A stretch of DNA of 47,574 bases, taken from contig DNYJ01000039.1 in assembly GCA_003505155.1 (NCBI GenBank), forward strand, positions 1 to 47,574, read 5' to 3'. Both the position numbers and the translations under genes were made by a program. This stretch comes from Candidatus Uhrbacteria bacterium (GTDB lineage: Bacteria > Patescibacteriota > Patescibacteriia > UBA9934 > UBA10169). Shown here one piece after another: positions 6,604 to 14,196 of this stretch. Under the pieces are notes generated by a model, which was not told where the DNA came from, did no database searches, and saw only the letters and a program-made list of their open reading frames with translations. Position 1 is the first letter of the stretch. Every line of letters begins with the position of its first letter.

Positions 6604-6986
6604 TTCGCTATCTCTCTGCAGAAGAGGTTGTCGCCATACATAGACGTGTTCTGGAAGAAACGGGCGGCCATGAAGGCATCCATGATGCTGGTCTTTTGTT
6701 TTCCGCATCCGAGAAGCCAAAAGCATCGTTTGGTGGTAAAGAAATGTACCCCGATCTTTTCACAAAAGCTTCCGTTCTCCTGGAAGCTCTTGCGAATTAC
6801 CACACCTTCTCCGACGGAAACAAACGCACGGCTTACTTGGCTGCGAAAACGTTCCTCGCCATAAACGGCTTTCGTTTGAAGATGGGTGCAAAAGAAGGAC
6901 TTGTATTTATGCTCTCCGTTGCCAACAAACAGGCCTCTCGCGAGAAGATCACTCTCTGGCTGAAAAAACACTCCAAGTCAATCTGA
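6600..6986 (+). CDS. doc: Doc-type Fic-fold toxin
   Basis: The 128-aa protein matches the death-on-curing family: IRYLSAEEVVAIHRRVLEETGG at the start, and the Fic/Doc signature HTFSDGNKRTA (about residues 64-74) with the catalytic His and the phosphate-binding loop. Doc of phage P1 phosphorylates EF-Tu; other family members AMPylate targets. HTF instead of HPF is a minor variation. Its partner is the AbrB-type antitoxin that overlaps it. The stop codon directly abuts a relic of a xer gene on the other strand. Confidence 0.88.
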   Translation: MIRYLSAEEVVAIHRRVLEETGGHEGIHDAGLLFSASEKPKASFGGKEMYPDLFTKASVLLEALANYHTFSDGNKRTAYLAAKTFLAINGFRLKMGAKEGLVFMLSVANKQASREKITLWLKKHSKSI

Positions 6987-7049
6987 TGACTTCCGGTGAA
7001 ACGTCTTGTGCACCTCTCGTAGAGCTTCACTCATCACATGAAAATAAAC
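6987..7049 (-). pseudogene. Relic of the 3' end of a xer recombinase gene (copy C)
   Basis: Read on the minus strand this encodes VYFHVMSEALREVHKTFHRK, matching the end of the intact recombinase at 12.1 kb (QIYTHVTDKGLREVHKKFHRK) including the region of the catalytic Tyr. It is more diverged than the copy at 8000-8083 and has lost the original stop codon. It lies between the doc stop and the SET gene stop with almost no spare base. Confidence 0.7.
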
Positions 7050-7050
7050 T

Positions 7051-7998
7051 CTATTCCGACCTCAAGTTAGATTTTCTTCGCAAAAGATAGGCTCTCTTAA
7101 AAAACGCTGACAAGTATCTTTCGTACCGGCGATAGCGACGGTCGTCTAGAAATTGGATGCTACGCACGGTGCCACGACAGGTTGTCGCACCACAATGGCA
7201 GATATGCTTCCAGTTTGGATCCGCCTCGGTTGTTGTATCGTCTACCGTAACTTCTTCGTCTGGTGCAATCGCACGAAGAGCAACAACCTTCCGTCGCCTA
7301 TCTACAATTGTGTTAGGTTCACAGGAGTGCCGGATGGAACCCCAAGGATTGTTCTTGAGAGAAATGATCCACCGATTTTTCCCAACCGCCAGCCACTGAT
7401 ACCCGATATGGTAGTTTGGAGGAAACGTGTAGTGAATCTCTGGTCCCTCGACCGTGAAAAGTGCCTCACCGTCTTTGATTGGATGCTTCGCCATAAGTTT
7501 CTTCAATCCATCAACTGTAATCGGGTAAGTTTTTTCTGCAAAATATAAAGGTCGGAGGTGTTTTGGAATCCAAGGCTCACGTTCCAGGAAAATCTGCCGC
7601 GGAAGAAATTGGATACCACGGATTGTCTCTCGGCATATCGGCGCACCGCATCGGCACGGCATCCGCCAGGCTCTCCCAGCCTCAACGGTAGAATAGTCGA
7701 GGGATATCTCTTCTCCAGCTTTAATTTTTCGCGCCGCGACAACCGTTGACGTGCCGGAAATGCCAGCATTCGGACGACAGGAGTGGTTGATAAAATGCCA
7801 CGGATTGTTACGCAACGGCATCCTCCAAATATTCTTTCGAATCTGTAGCCAGTTGCCACCATTGCGATAATCCGGCTCGAAGGGATAGCGTATGATCGGA
7901 CCTGTTACCGTGAAGATCGTTTCACCCCGAGCGATCTGGTGCACGGCAAAGAGCCCGTTGCCGTGAATGTTGGATCGTTGAATACGGAATGCTTGCAT
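7051..7998 (-). CDS. Tandem SET-domain protein
   Basis: The 315-aa protein contains two SET domains. The first (about 1-125) has HGNGLFA, FINHSCRPNAG, GEEISLDY and a post-SET-like CRCGAPIC, all typical of lysine methyltransferases that use S-adenosylmethionine. The second (about 150-290) keeps the fold (PWGSIRHSCEPN, DEEVTVDD, CHCGATTC) but replaces NHSC by RHSC and the catalytic-region DY by DD, so it is probably inactive or altered. No second full SET gene is seen nearby. It is flanked on both sides by xer 3'-end relics. The ATG at 7998 lies next to the stop of the upstream relic. Confidence 0.85.
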   Translation of the reverse strand: MQAFRIQRSNIHGNGLFAVHQIARGETIFTVTGPIIRYPFEPDYRNGGNWLQIRKNIWRMPLRNNPWHFINHSCRPNAGISGTSTVVAARKIKAGEEISLDYSTVEAGRAWRMPCRCGAPICRETIRGIQFLPRQIFLEREPWIPKHLRPLYFAEKTYPITVDGLKKLMAKHPIKDGEALFTVEGPEIHYTFPPNYHIGYQWLAVGKNRWIISLKNNPWGSIRHSCEPNTIVDRRRKVVALRAIAPDEEVTVDDTTTEADPNWKHICHCGATTCRGTVRSIQFLDDRRYRRYERYLSAFFKRAYLLRRKSNLRSE

Positions 7999-7999
7999 A

Positions 8000-8083
8000 T
8001 TACTTCCGATGAAACTTCTTATGCACCTCGCGCAGACCTTTGTCCGTAACGTGCGTGTAGATTTGCGTGGTCATGATGGATGA
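8000..8083 (-). pseudogene. Duplicated 3' end of the xer recombinase gene (copy B)
   Basis: 84 bp match the last 84 bp of the intact xer gene (12139-12222) at 80 positions. All four differences are synonymous in the reading frame SSIMTTQIYTHVTDKGLREVH... Beyond 8083 similarity stops abruptly. The silent-only divergence suggests it came from a functional homologue rather than by decay in place. It is a likely attachment-site scar. Confidence 0.8.
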
Positions 8084-8109
8084 GTTCTGGAACTTGAAAA
8101 GCTCATACA

Positions 8110-9039
8110 TCAAGCAACCTTAATCCCAGTAGCTTGTTGAAAGTCTTCTTTAGAGATATTCCCGCCGGAGACGACACAGAGCAAACGACCCTGTCTCTTT
8201 GCATCGAGACATGCCGCCGCATAACTGATGGCCCCCGCGCCTTCCACAACCTCGCCGGTACGTTCGTAAATATACTGCATTGCATCTCGAATCTGCACCT
8301 CATTCGGGGTTAAAAATTCATCTACCAAGCGGCACACCAAATCAAATGTCATCGTTTCCGGATTCAAATTTACGGCAAGCTTCTCTGCTTGCGAAACCGC
8401 TTGAGGCACTTTTGTCACACAACCTTTCTCCACAGAAGTTGCCATGGCATGCATCACGGCCGGCTGAACACCCACGACACGTAGATCTGGTCGAAGTGTT
8501 TTCAGCGCCACAGCCATTCCAGAGATGAGACCGCCACCACCAATGGGAACGTAAACTGTTTTGATTTCTGGAACCTGTTCAAGAATTTCCAAACCAATAG
8601 TTCCTTGACCGGCAATAACATCCAAATTGTTGTAGGGATGGACAAACGGAATGCCATGCTCGCGCGCATAAGCAAGTGCCATCTGCTCCGTGGAAGCAAA
8701 CTCATCAGTTCCATACAGTACCTCGTCGACAAGTTGTTTCATCTTTTCTTCTGCGATTTTGGGCGGATTCTTAATCATCATGCAGATCGTATGGATCCCA
8801 AGTTGCTTGCCAACATAACCCACAGCAAATCCATGCGTTCCAAGCGCTGAAGTCATCACACTCGAAGCTCTCAAACGTATCATGGCGTTTGCCGCACCCC
8901 GAATTTTAAAACCATGAACGATGGGCTGACGATTTTCGAGTTTCAAAAAAACCTCATCGCCAATGGTGACGACGGGCGTTTCTTCGATATAAGGATGAAT
9001 GCGACCACGAGCTGATTGGATGTCATTAAGCGTAACCAT
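8110..9039 (-). CDS. Threonine/serine dehydratase-like PLP enzyme (EutB-like)
   Basis: The 310-aa product (ATG 9039) is a fold-type II PLP enzyme. GFKIRGAANAM near residue 40 holds the Schiff-base Lys (usually SFKxRGA), GGGGLISG (about 165-172) binds the cofactor phosphate, and VVSGGNIS is near the end. It lacks the C-terminal ACT regulatory domain of biosynthetic IlvA, so it resembles catabolic dehydratases or EutB. It begins 2 nt after the stop of the ornithine-cyclodeaminase-like gene, implying translational coupling. Such a pair matches EutC/EutB of (hydroxy)ectoine use, though other amino-acid dehydratase/racemase roles are possible. Confidence 0.85.
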   Translation of the reverse strand: MVTLNDIQSARGRIHPYIEETPVVTIGDEVFLKLENRQPIVHGFKIRGAANAMIRLRASSVMTSALGTHGFAVGYVGKQLGIHTICMMIKNPPKIAEEKMKQLVDEVLYGTDEFASTEQMALAYAREHGIPFVHPYNNLDVIAGQGTIGLEILEQVPEIKTVYVPIGGGGLISGMAVALKTLRPDLRVVGVQPAVMHAMATSVEKGCVTKVPQAVSQAEKLAVNLNPETMTFDLVCRLVDEFLTPNEVQIRDAMQYIYERTGEVVEGAGAISYAAACLDAKRQGRLLCVVSGGNISKEDFQQATGIKVA

Positions 9040-9040
9040 A

Positions 9041-9952
9041 TCAAAGGAGTGTTTCCGCCAAGGCAGCATCCGTAACGGGAAGACCATGATGTTTAAAAAT
9101 GGTTGTCATGCCAAGATGAATCTTCACATTCTTGTCAATCAGAGCCCCGATCTCTCCAAGTACTTTCAAATTTTTATTCATGTTCTGCGCCAATCGAATC
9201 TCGTCATACATCACCACATTTGAAAGCGCGTCCACAACGACTTGAGATGAACTTACCGTCTCTGTTGGAATTTCCTGGTCGTTCTTCATGGCTCCAACAC
9301 CAATCACCAACGCACCCATCTTGAGATCCGTATGATTGAAAACAGGTGTCTTGGACGATGTAGCCGTAACGATGACATCTGCATCCAGAACCGCATCTCG
9401 AGCACTTGAAGCCGCAATTAAGACATTCGAAGTTTCGCTCTGAAGTTCACTAACGGCCTGCTCCACATGAGCCGATGCGGGACTGAACAGACGAATCTCC
9501 TCAATCGTTGGAAACAACTTGGAAAGCACACGCACGTGAGATCGTCCCTGTACGCCCGTTCCAAAAATAGCAATTCTCTTTGGATGCTTTGCAAGATGCT
9601 TCACGCCAACCGCCGAAGAAAGCGCCGTGCGCGTGGCAGCAAAATAACGTCCTTCGATAATTGAATCAAGAACCCCCGTCTCGCTATCAAACACGAGAAT
9701 ATAGGGGTGAACCGTCGGTAAACCTCGAGACGAATTATCTCGATAATCGGTTGCTTGTTTTGAGATAAAGATTGGGCTTCCGTCAATAAATGCCGGGAAT
9801 GAGTAAAACATCCCACTCCGAACTGACATAGATGTTGTCGGAGATGCAATCGTCTTTCCTTGTGAAAACAACCTATAACTGTTTTCAACAGCTTGAAACG
9901 CTTCCATGATTTTTAAGCGCTCTCGCACCTGATCTTCCGTGATGATTCTCAT
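9041..9952 (-). CDS. Ornithine cyclodeaminase/mu-crystallin family protein (EutC-like)
   Basis: The ~303-aa protein has a Rossmann NAD(P) site FGTGVQGRSH (about 129-138) and the family's TRTALSSAVG. Related enzymes include ornithine cyclodeaminase, alanine dehydrogenase, ketimine reductase and SbnB. The ATG at 9952 is preferred over an in-frame TTG at 9967. It is coupled with the downstream PLP dehydratase. Together they lie in the block between two xer 3'-end copies, with a TrmB-like regulator at the far end, so horizontal acquisition is plausible. Confidence 0.85.
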   Translation of the reverse strand: MRIITEDQVRERLKIMEAFQAVENSYRLFSQGKTIASPTTSMSVRSGMFYSFPAFIDGSPIFISKQATDYRDNSSRGLPTVHPYILVFDSETGVLDSIIEGRYFAATRTALSSAVGVKHLAKHPKRIAIFGTGVQGRSHVRVLSKLFPTIEEIRLFSPASAHVEQAVSELQSETSNVLIAASSARDAVLDADVIVTATSSKTPVFNHTDLKMGALVIGVGAMKNDQEIPTETVSSSQVVVDALSNVVMYDEIRLAQNMNKNLKVLGEIGALIDKNVKIHLGMTTIFKHHGLPVTDAALAETLL

Positions 9953-9988
9953 AGATTGCGATGGCAACGTTTTTCATGGATGATGCTT

Positions 9989-10660
9989 CTACTTACCAAT
10001 AATTTCTCCCATATTCCGTCTAATGTGTTCTTTAATCCAGTCGGCAAATTTTTGAGGATACACTCCGAAGTAGTCCAGATCCTCCCTGTTCGGATTTTGT
10101 GTCCCTGCCCCCGAACCCCAACGAATATCAACCTCGTCTCCTTTTTTAACAATAGATCCGATGCCACAATTATCAAATCTGACATCGGGAGACTGTGCCT
10201 CTTTGAATTGTCTGAGAACAGAAACACCGCATGTCCCATGAACACAAGGGACATAGGGAGTAAACACAATTGTGATTTTCGATGTTGATGGTTCCGCTTC
10301 TTGTTCAACTTTTGGGAAACGCTCCATAACGAAAAAAGTGACCATGTTCGGATTTGTACTGAAGATCGACACCTTATCCGTACAAAAATAAAAGTCAGGT
10401 TCTCCTTCCGGAACTTCAAAAACCTCGTTGTCTTTTTCGTGTTGGCGCTCTCCTAGCGCAAGAGTAAGCTTGTCAAAAGCCCGATCAGAAAGCCTGTCTT
10501 TAATTTCCTCGGAAACGTTCTCAATACCTCCGAGCCGCGCCAAGTCCCCAACATCCATAGCCTCAATTTGATCCACAGAAAGCAAAGAAGGATCTTCTTT
10601 CACTCCTATCGCTTCGGATGGCAATCTATCGGGATGGTGTATTAAAGAGTCTCTGCCCAT
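9989..10660 (-). CDS. Hypothetical protein, 223 aa
   Basis: I do not recognise this protein. It has no signal peptide or membrane segment. The first 75 residues are polar and helical; the rest looks beta-rich, with a few Cys (FYFCTDK, CVHGTCGV, DNCGIG). The start codon at 10660 follows AAAGGAA. It ends 36 bp before the ornithine-cyclodeaminase-like gene on the same strand, so it may lead that operon. Confidence 0.65.
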   Translation of the reverse strand: MGRDSLIHHPDRLPSEAIGVKEDPSLLSVDQIEAMDVGDLARLGGIENVSEEIKDRLSDRAFDKLTLALGERQHEKDNEVFEVPEGEPDFYFCTDKVSIFSTNPNMVTFFVMERFPKVEQEAEPSTSKITIVFTPYVPCVHGTCGVSVLRQFKEAQSPDVRFDNCGIGSIVKKGDEVDIRWGSGAGTQNPNREDLDYFGVYPQKFADWIKEHIRRNMGEIIGK

Positions 10661-10767
10661 AATTCATTCCTTTGATGATTTTATCGTAAACACTTTATGC
10701 AAAATTTAACACGATTTCATGATAACATTTTCTTGATCTAAGAACACGCACATCGCATTAGTACAAG

Positions 10768-10818
10768 CCCCCACCCTTGCGAGGTGGGGACGAGCCTCCC
10801 GGTGGGTGCACCCGGGAG
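10768..10818 (-). terminator. Two GC-rich hairpins after the small membrane gene
   Basis: On the minus strand, after the 103-aa membrane gene, come CTCCCGG/CCGGGTG-type (10796-10818) and CCCCACC/GGTGGGG (10769-10789) stems. Neither is followed by a long T run. They separate this gene from the next one downstream. Confidence 0.4.
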
Positions 10819-10825
10819 CGAGATT

Positions 10826-11134
10826 TTACTTCTTCGTCTTGGTCTTCGTCTTGGCATCATGGATCGCGTTCCCCACGATGCCGATGAAGATGAGCACGGC
10901 CGTAGCAAATGCCGGCCATGTCGTCGGATTCCGGAAGGCCTCCATGAGATCCTCCCATGGATTCTCCGTTGAGGAGATGGTAACGACCGTCTCCACCAGT
11001 CCGATGATGGACAGAACCACCCCCACAGAGGACGGCACCGCCCCGATCATAGCACCGGCCATGACAATGCCGAGGCCGAGCGCGACGAGAATGACACCGA
11101 CTGAGATCATCTGGAGACCCAACGTAAGTTCCAT
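10826..11134 (-). CDS. Small membrane protein, ~103 aa
   Basis: There are two to three hydrophobic helices: residues about 5-30 (GVILVALGLGIVMAGAMIGAV), 35-52 and 72-90 (FATAVLIFIGIVGNAI), with a basic tail KTKTKTKK. The ATG at 11134 has AAGGA upstream. I do not recognise a family. It is divergently placed from the TrmB-like gene at 11353, much as the Cys-rich genes are from theirs, but it is unrelated to them. Confidence 0.6.
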   Translation of the reverse strand: MELTLGLQMISVGVILVALGLGIVMAGAMIGAVPSSVGVVLSIIGLVETVVTISSTENPWEDLMEAFRNPTTWPAFATAVLIFIGIVGNAIHDAKTKTKTKK

Positions 11135-11352
11135 TTTCAATCCTTATGAACTTGGGATGATTCCCAGTGAAACAGGTATCGATCCCTGCCTCGCTGTGAC
11201 CCCCCAACCTCCTTCCTGCTCCTCTATCGTAATTGATCATAGAATACCAAAAAATACGCTTTTGTCAACGGATCGGGACGGGGAAAGGTGTTTGTACATC
11301 GAATATGGCTTGACTAAGTCTCTTTTTTGTTGTAAATTATTTTTGACGAAAT

Positions 11353-12138
11353 ATGGAAGTTAAAACGATTTTAGAACAATTGGGATTCTCGGAAGTCGAG
11401 GCCGACATCTATCTCGCCGCTTTGGTGCTCGAAACACCAGGGGCAACGGAGATTGCAAGACGTACAAACCAACAAAGAACTTTGGTCTTTTTCCATCTCA
11501 AAAAACTCGTCGAACGTGGTTTTATGAAGGAATCGCGCAGTGGACGTCTCGTGCGGTTCATACCCCTCCCTCCAAATGAGCTTGCCTCACGATTCGATGC
11601 TATTGTCGCCAATCTTCAAAGCGCCGTACCGGAACTCTCAAAACTTCAAAAAGCTTCCGACGAAACGCCTATAATCGAGGTACGGGAATCAAGGGCGGGG
11701 TACAAAAAGATTTATGAAGAGCTTTCATCACTTCCGGAAAATGATTTTTTCTATGTCATCCAGGGGAGAGAATCACTCGATGCGGAACTCCGGCTTCTCT
11801 CGCAAGAAGATTGGTCTCGTTGGTTTGAACGTATCAACACTCGCCACATCGGCACGCGCGCAATTTTCACGGAAGAATCCCTTGCTGTAGCGAAGGAGCG
11901 TTTGAGTCCGGAAAACCTCGCTCAACACAAAAAGCGGCTGTGGCAGATCTCAACCGTTCCCGAGAACCGACTTCCGCTCCAACAGCTCGTTTTTATCTAT
12001 CGCAACAAGGTGTCGTTTCTCTTTCCCAAGTCGGAGCTTGTCGTCGCCATCGAGCATAAAAAAATCGCGGATGTCTTCCGCGCGCTCTTCCACGCCATCG
12101 CTCTTTCCGGCAAGCACATCGACAACCCTTGGGAATAA
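11353..12138 (+). CDS. TrmB-like transcriptional regulator (2)
   Basis: The 261-aa protein starts with a TrmB winged helix: LEQLGFSEVEADIYLAALVLETPGA, then TEIARRTNQQRTLVFFHLKKLVERG (about 1-60). It is followed by a conserved linker, PLPPNELASRFDAI, and a C-terminal sensor-like domain ending in an aromatic-rich segment. The stop codon TAA is immediately followed by the reverse complement of the xer stop, so the two genes meet with no spacer. No Cys-rich partner is adjacent. Within its block it may control the dehydratase/cyclodeaminase genes. Confidence 0.8.
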   Translation: MEVKTILEQLGFSEVEADIYLAALVLETPGATEIARRTNQQRTLVFFHLKKLVERGFMKESRSGRLVRFIPLPPNELASRFDAIVANLQSAVPELSKLQKASDETPIIEVRESRAGYKKIYEELSSLPENDFFYVIQGRESLDAELRLLSQEDWSRWFERINTRHIGTRAIFTEESLAVAKERLSPENLAQHKKRLWQISTVPENRLPLQQLVFIYRNKVSFLFPKSELVVAIEHKKIADVFRALFHAIALSGKHIDNPWE

Positions 12139-13068
12139 TTACTTCCGATGAAATTTCTTATGCACTTCTCGCAAACCTTTGTCCGTAACGTGCGTGTAGA
12201 TTTGCGTGGTCATGATGGATGAATGGCCAAGCATGGCTTGGACCGAGCGGATATCCGCACCGTTTCTAAGAAGCGTCGTCGCATAGGTGTGGCGCAGGAC
12301 GTGAGGCGTGATGCGTTTTGTGATGCCGGCTTCGCGTGCGGCATTCTCCACGATGCGCTGAATCGAACGCGGGGTGAGAGGACCGTGGTGTTCTCGATGC
12401 TTGCCGGCAAGATCGTGGCTCACAAAGAGATAAGGAAGCGTATCCTTGCGCGCTTCAAGATACTTCTTGACCCAATCTTTCGCCTCGCCGCTTAAAAAGA
12501 CGACCCGCATCTTACCTCCTTTGCCTTTAACCGTAAATTCGTCGCGCTTCAGATTCAATCTTTCAATGGAAAGGTTCGCCGCCTCGGACACGCGCAAGCC
12601 CGTCGAGAAGAGAAATTCGAGAATGGCTTTGTTGCGAAACCTCACGAGCGGCACACGGCTGAATGTCACATCTTTAAGCGGAACGTCCAGCAAACGCGCA
12701 AGCTCATCGGGCTCCAAAAACTCGACTTGCCGCATGGACTGTTTGGCAAGCTCGATCTTTTCAGGAGCAAGAGACACGACATCGCGCTTGGAGAGATATT
12801 TGAGAAAACTGCGAAGCGCAATCACGTGATAATTCTGTGTGCTCTTCTTGATCGTTTCCTTTTCACGTCCTTTCACTTCACGGTTGAGCCACAAGCGATA
12901 CTTGCGCACGGCTTCCTGTGTCATATCACTCGGAGACTTCGCCCCGGAAAATTTCAAAAATCTCCGCAGATAGAAATCGTAATGGCGGACCGTCTCTTGC
13001 GACCGGCCTTTCTCCACCTCAAGATGTTCGAGAAAGTCCGTCATGAGTTTTTCCAATGGCGAGATCAT
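12139..13068 (-). CDS. XerC/XerD-type tyrosine recombinase
   Basis: The ~309-aa protein has an N-terminal SAM-like core-binding domain (EKLMTDFLEHLEVEKGRSQETVRHYDFYL) and the catalytic domain. It carries the tetrad: Arg in STGLRVSEA, His-x-x-Arg in TPHVLRHTY, His in LGHSS, and Tyr in TTQIYTHV. Its length and spacing match chromosomal XerC/D, which resolve dimers at dif. The ATG at 13068 is chosen over a GTG further up. The last 84 bp are duplicated twice to the left, so this gene end has served as, or is linked to, an integration site. Confidence 0.9.
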   Translation of the reverse strand: MISPLEKLMTDFLEHLEVEKGRSQETVRHYDFYLRRFLKFSGAKSPSDMTQEAVRKYRLWLNREVKGREKETIKKSTQNYHVIALRSFLKYLSKRDVVSLAPEKIELAKQSMRQVEFLEPDELARLLDVPLKDVTFSRVPLVRFRNKAILEFLFSTGLRVSEAANLSIERLNLKRDEFTVKGKGGKMRVVFLSGEAKDWVKKYLEARKDTLPYLFVSHDLAGKHREHHGPLTPRSIQRIVENAAREAGITKRITPHVLRHTYATTLLRNGADIRSVQAMLGHSSIMTTQIYTHVTDKGLREVHKKFHRK

Positions 13069-13167
13069 GGAAACATTATACGACACAACGCATCTTGTTC
13101 CCAGAATCGTCTTGTGTGGACATTGTCACTACATTGTTTTATGCTGGGGAAGAACACCATTAATCTT

Positions 13168-13449
13168 ATGACAACTCTCCAAATTCGCATTGATGAAAAA
13201 ACGAAGCGAAATGCCAAGCGCGTCTTGGATAGGCTTGGCATTGAAATGAGCGCGGCAATTAAGATCTACCTCAAGCAGATCGAGCTTATAAAAGGCCTCC
13301 CGTTCCCTGTCATTACGACTAACGGATTTACGCCTGAACAAGAAGCTCGACTGATTGCCGAGTCGAATAAAACCTTACGAGACTACAAAACGGGAAAGAC
13401 AAAAGGTTACGCCTCTACAAAAGAATTGATGCAGAATCTTCTGGCCTAA
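13168..13449 (+). CDS. RelB/DinJ-family antitoxin
   Basis: The 93-aa protein starts MTTLQIRIDEKTKRNAKRVLDRLGIEMSAAIKIYLKQI, a ribbon-helix-helix DNA-binding domain of the RelB/DinJ type, and ends with a flexible tail that would bind the toxin. The ATG at 13168 is taken as start because the homology begins there. The toxin follows after 4 nt. The pair lies between xer and rpsO. Confidence 0.85.
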   Translation: MTTLQIRIDEKTKRNAKRVLDRLGIEMSAAIKIYLKQIELIKGLPFPVITTNGFTPEQEARLIAESNKTLRDYKTGKTKGYASTKELMQNLLA

Positions 13450-13453
13450 CGCT

Positions 13454-13732
13454 ATGTACGTCATCGTTCCTTCCAAACGTTTCCGCCGACAAGTGAAACA
13501 GCTGAGGAAAGCTGATTCTAAACTTCTGGATCAACTGAACGGTGCCATTGAAACCCTGCGCCTTGGCAAAACGTTGCCTCGCCAAAACAATGATCACTCC
13601 CTGATGGGTTCCATGAGAAAGTTTCGCGAGTGCCACATCGCTCCTGATTGGCTGTTGATCTACCGCAAAGATGAAAAAGTCCTTCTTCTCGAACTGACGG
13701 CCACAGGAACTCATACTAAACTATTCGACTAG
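13454..13732 (+). CDS. YafQ-family mRNA interferase toxin
   Basis: The 92-aa protein matches YafQ/RelE-superfamily ribosome-dependent endoribonucleases: SKRFRRQVKQLRKA at the start, then DHSLMGSMRKFRECHIAPDWLLIYRKDEKVLLLELTATGTHTKLF. His near 48 and the C-terminal TGTH correspond to the catalytic positions of the family. It is co-transcribed with the DinJ-like antitoxin. Confidence 0.88.
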   Translation: MYVIVPSKRFRRQVKQLRKADSKLLDQLNGAIETLRLGKTLPRQNNDHSLMGSMRKFRECHIAPDWLLIYRKDEKVLLLELTATGTHTKLFD

Positions 13733-13748
13733 ATCAACCTCATAGTCT

Positions 13749-13777
13749 TTGACGTCTCTTGTCTAACCTGTTAGTCT
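13749..13777 (+). promoter_or_regulatory. rpsO promoter
   Basis: TTGACG (13749-13754) and TAGTCT (13772-13777) with 17-bp spacing lie upstream of the S15 leader. Confidence 0.55.
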
Positions 13778-13803
13778 CTCCTCATTAACTTAGGCGATCG
13801 CTT

Positions 13804-13840
13804 GGAGCGGGAATGAGTCCCCGCCCTCGGCGAACCGCTC
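13804..13840 (+). promoter_or_regulatory. rpsO leader structure, possible S15 autoregulatory site
   Basis: GAGCGG (13805-13810) pairs with CCGCTC (13835-13840), enclosing CGCC-CTC-GGCG. It sits 15 nt before the S15 start codon. Ribosomal protein S15 is known to repress its own mRNA in several bacteria by binding small junctions in the leader, so a similar role is inferred here. Confidence 0.5.
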
Positions 13841-13854
13841 GAAATCACGACCCT

Positions 13855-14124
13855 ATGCTCACTACGCGCAAGAAGCAAAATATCATCGCGAAGTACCAAA
13901 CGCATAAGAACGACACTGGATCCCCCCAGGTTCAAATCGCCATTCTCACTTCTGAAATCGAAGACTTGACCGGACACTTGCGCGACCACAAAAAAGACCA
14001 TTCCTCCCGCCGCGGACTCATGAAAAAAGTGAACGAACGCCGCCGGCTTCTCAAATACGTCGAGCGCGAAGATGAAAAAGCTCATGCGAAACTCGTCGCT
14101 AATCTCGATCTCAAAACGAAATAA
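13855..14124 (+). CDS. rpsO: 30S ribosomal protein S15
   Basis: The 89-aa product MLTTRKKQNIIAKYQTHKND...TGSPQVQIAILTSEIEDLTGHLRDHKKDHSSRRGLMKKVNERRRLLKYV is an archetypal S15, with the HKKD-H-S/R-RGL signature. S15 is a primary binder of the 16S rRNA central domain. The ATG at 13855 matches the usual S15 N-terminus; an upstream in-frame start is part of the leader. It precedes pnp at a distance, as in many bacteria, with one gene in between. Confidence 0.97.
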   Translation: MLTTRKKQNIIAKYQTHKNDTGSPQVQIAILTSEIEDLTGHLRDHKKDHSSRRGLMKKVNERRRLLKYVEREDEKAHAKLVANLDLKTK

Positions 14125-14196
14125 TCCATCGCCCGCATTTGCGGACAGCGACTTCATCCTTTTTATCTGCGAGCCCACGTTTGGCTCCACCCATCT

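Noticed and set aside
12727..13167. N-terminal extension of the RelB/DinJ-type antitoxin
   Set aside because: The extra codons run opposite the xer gene; the protein family starts at the ATG of 13168.
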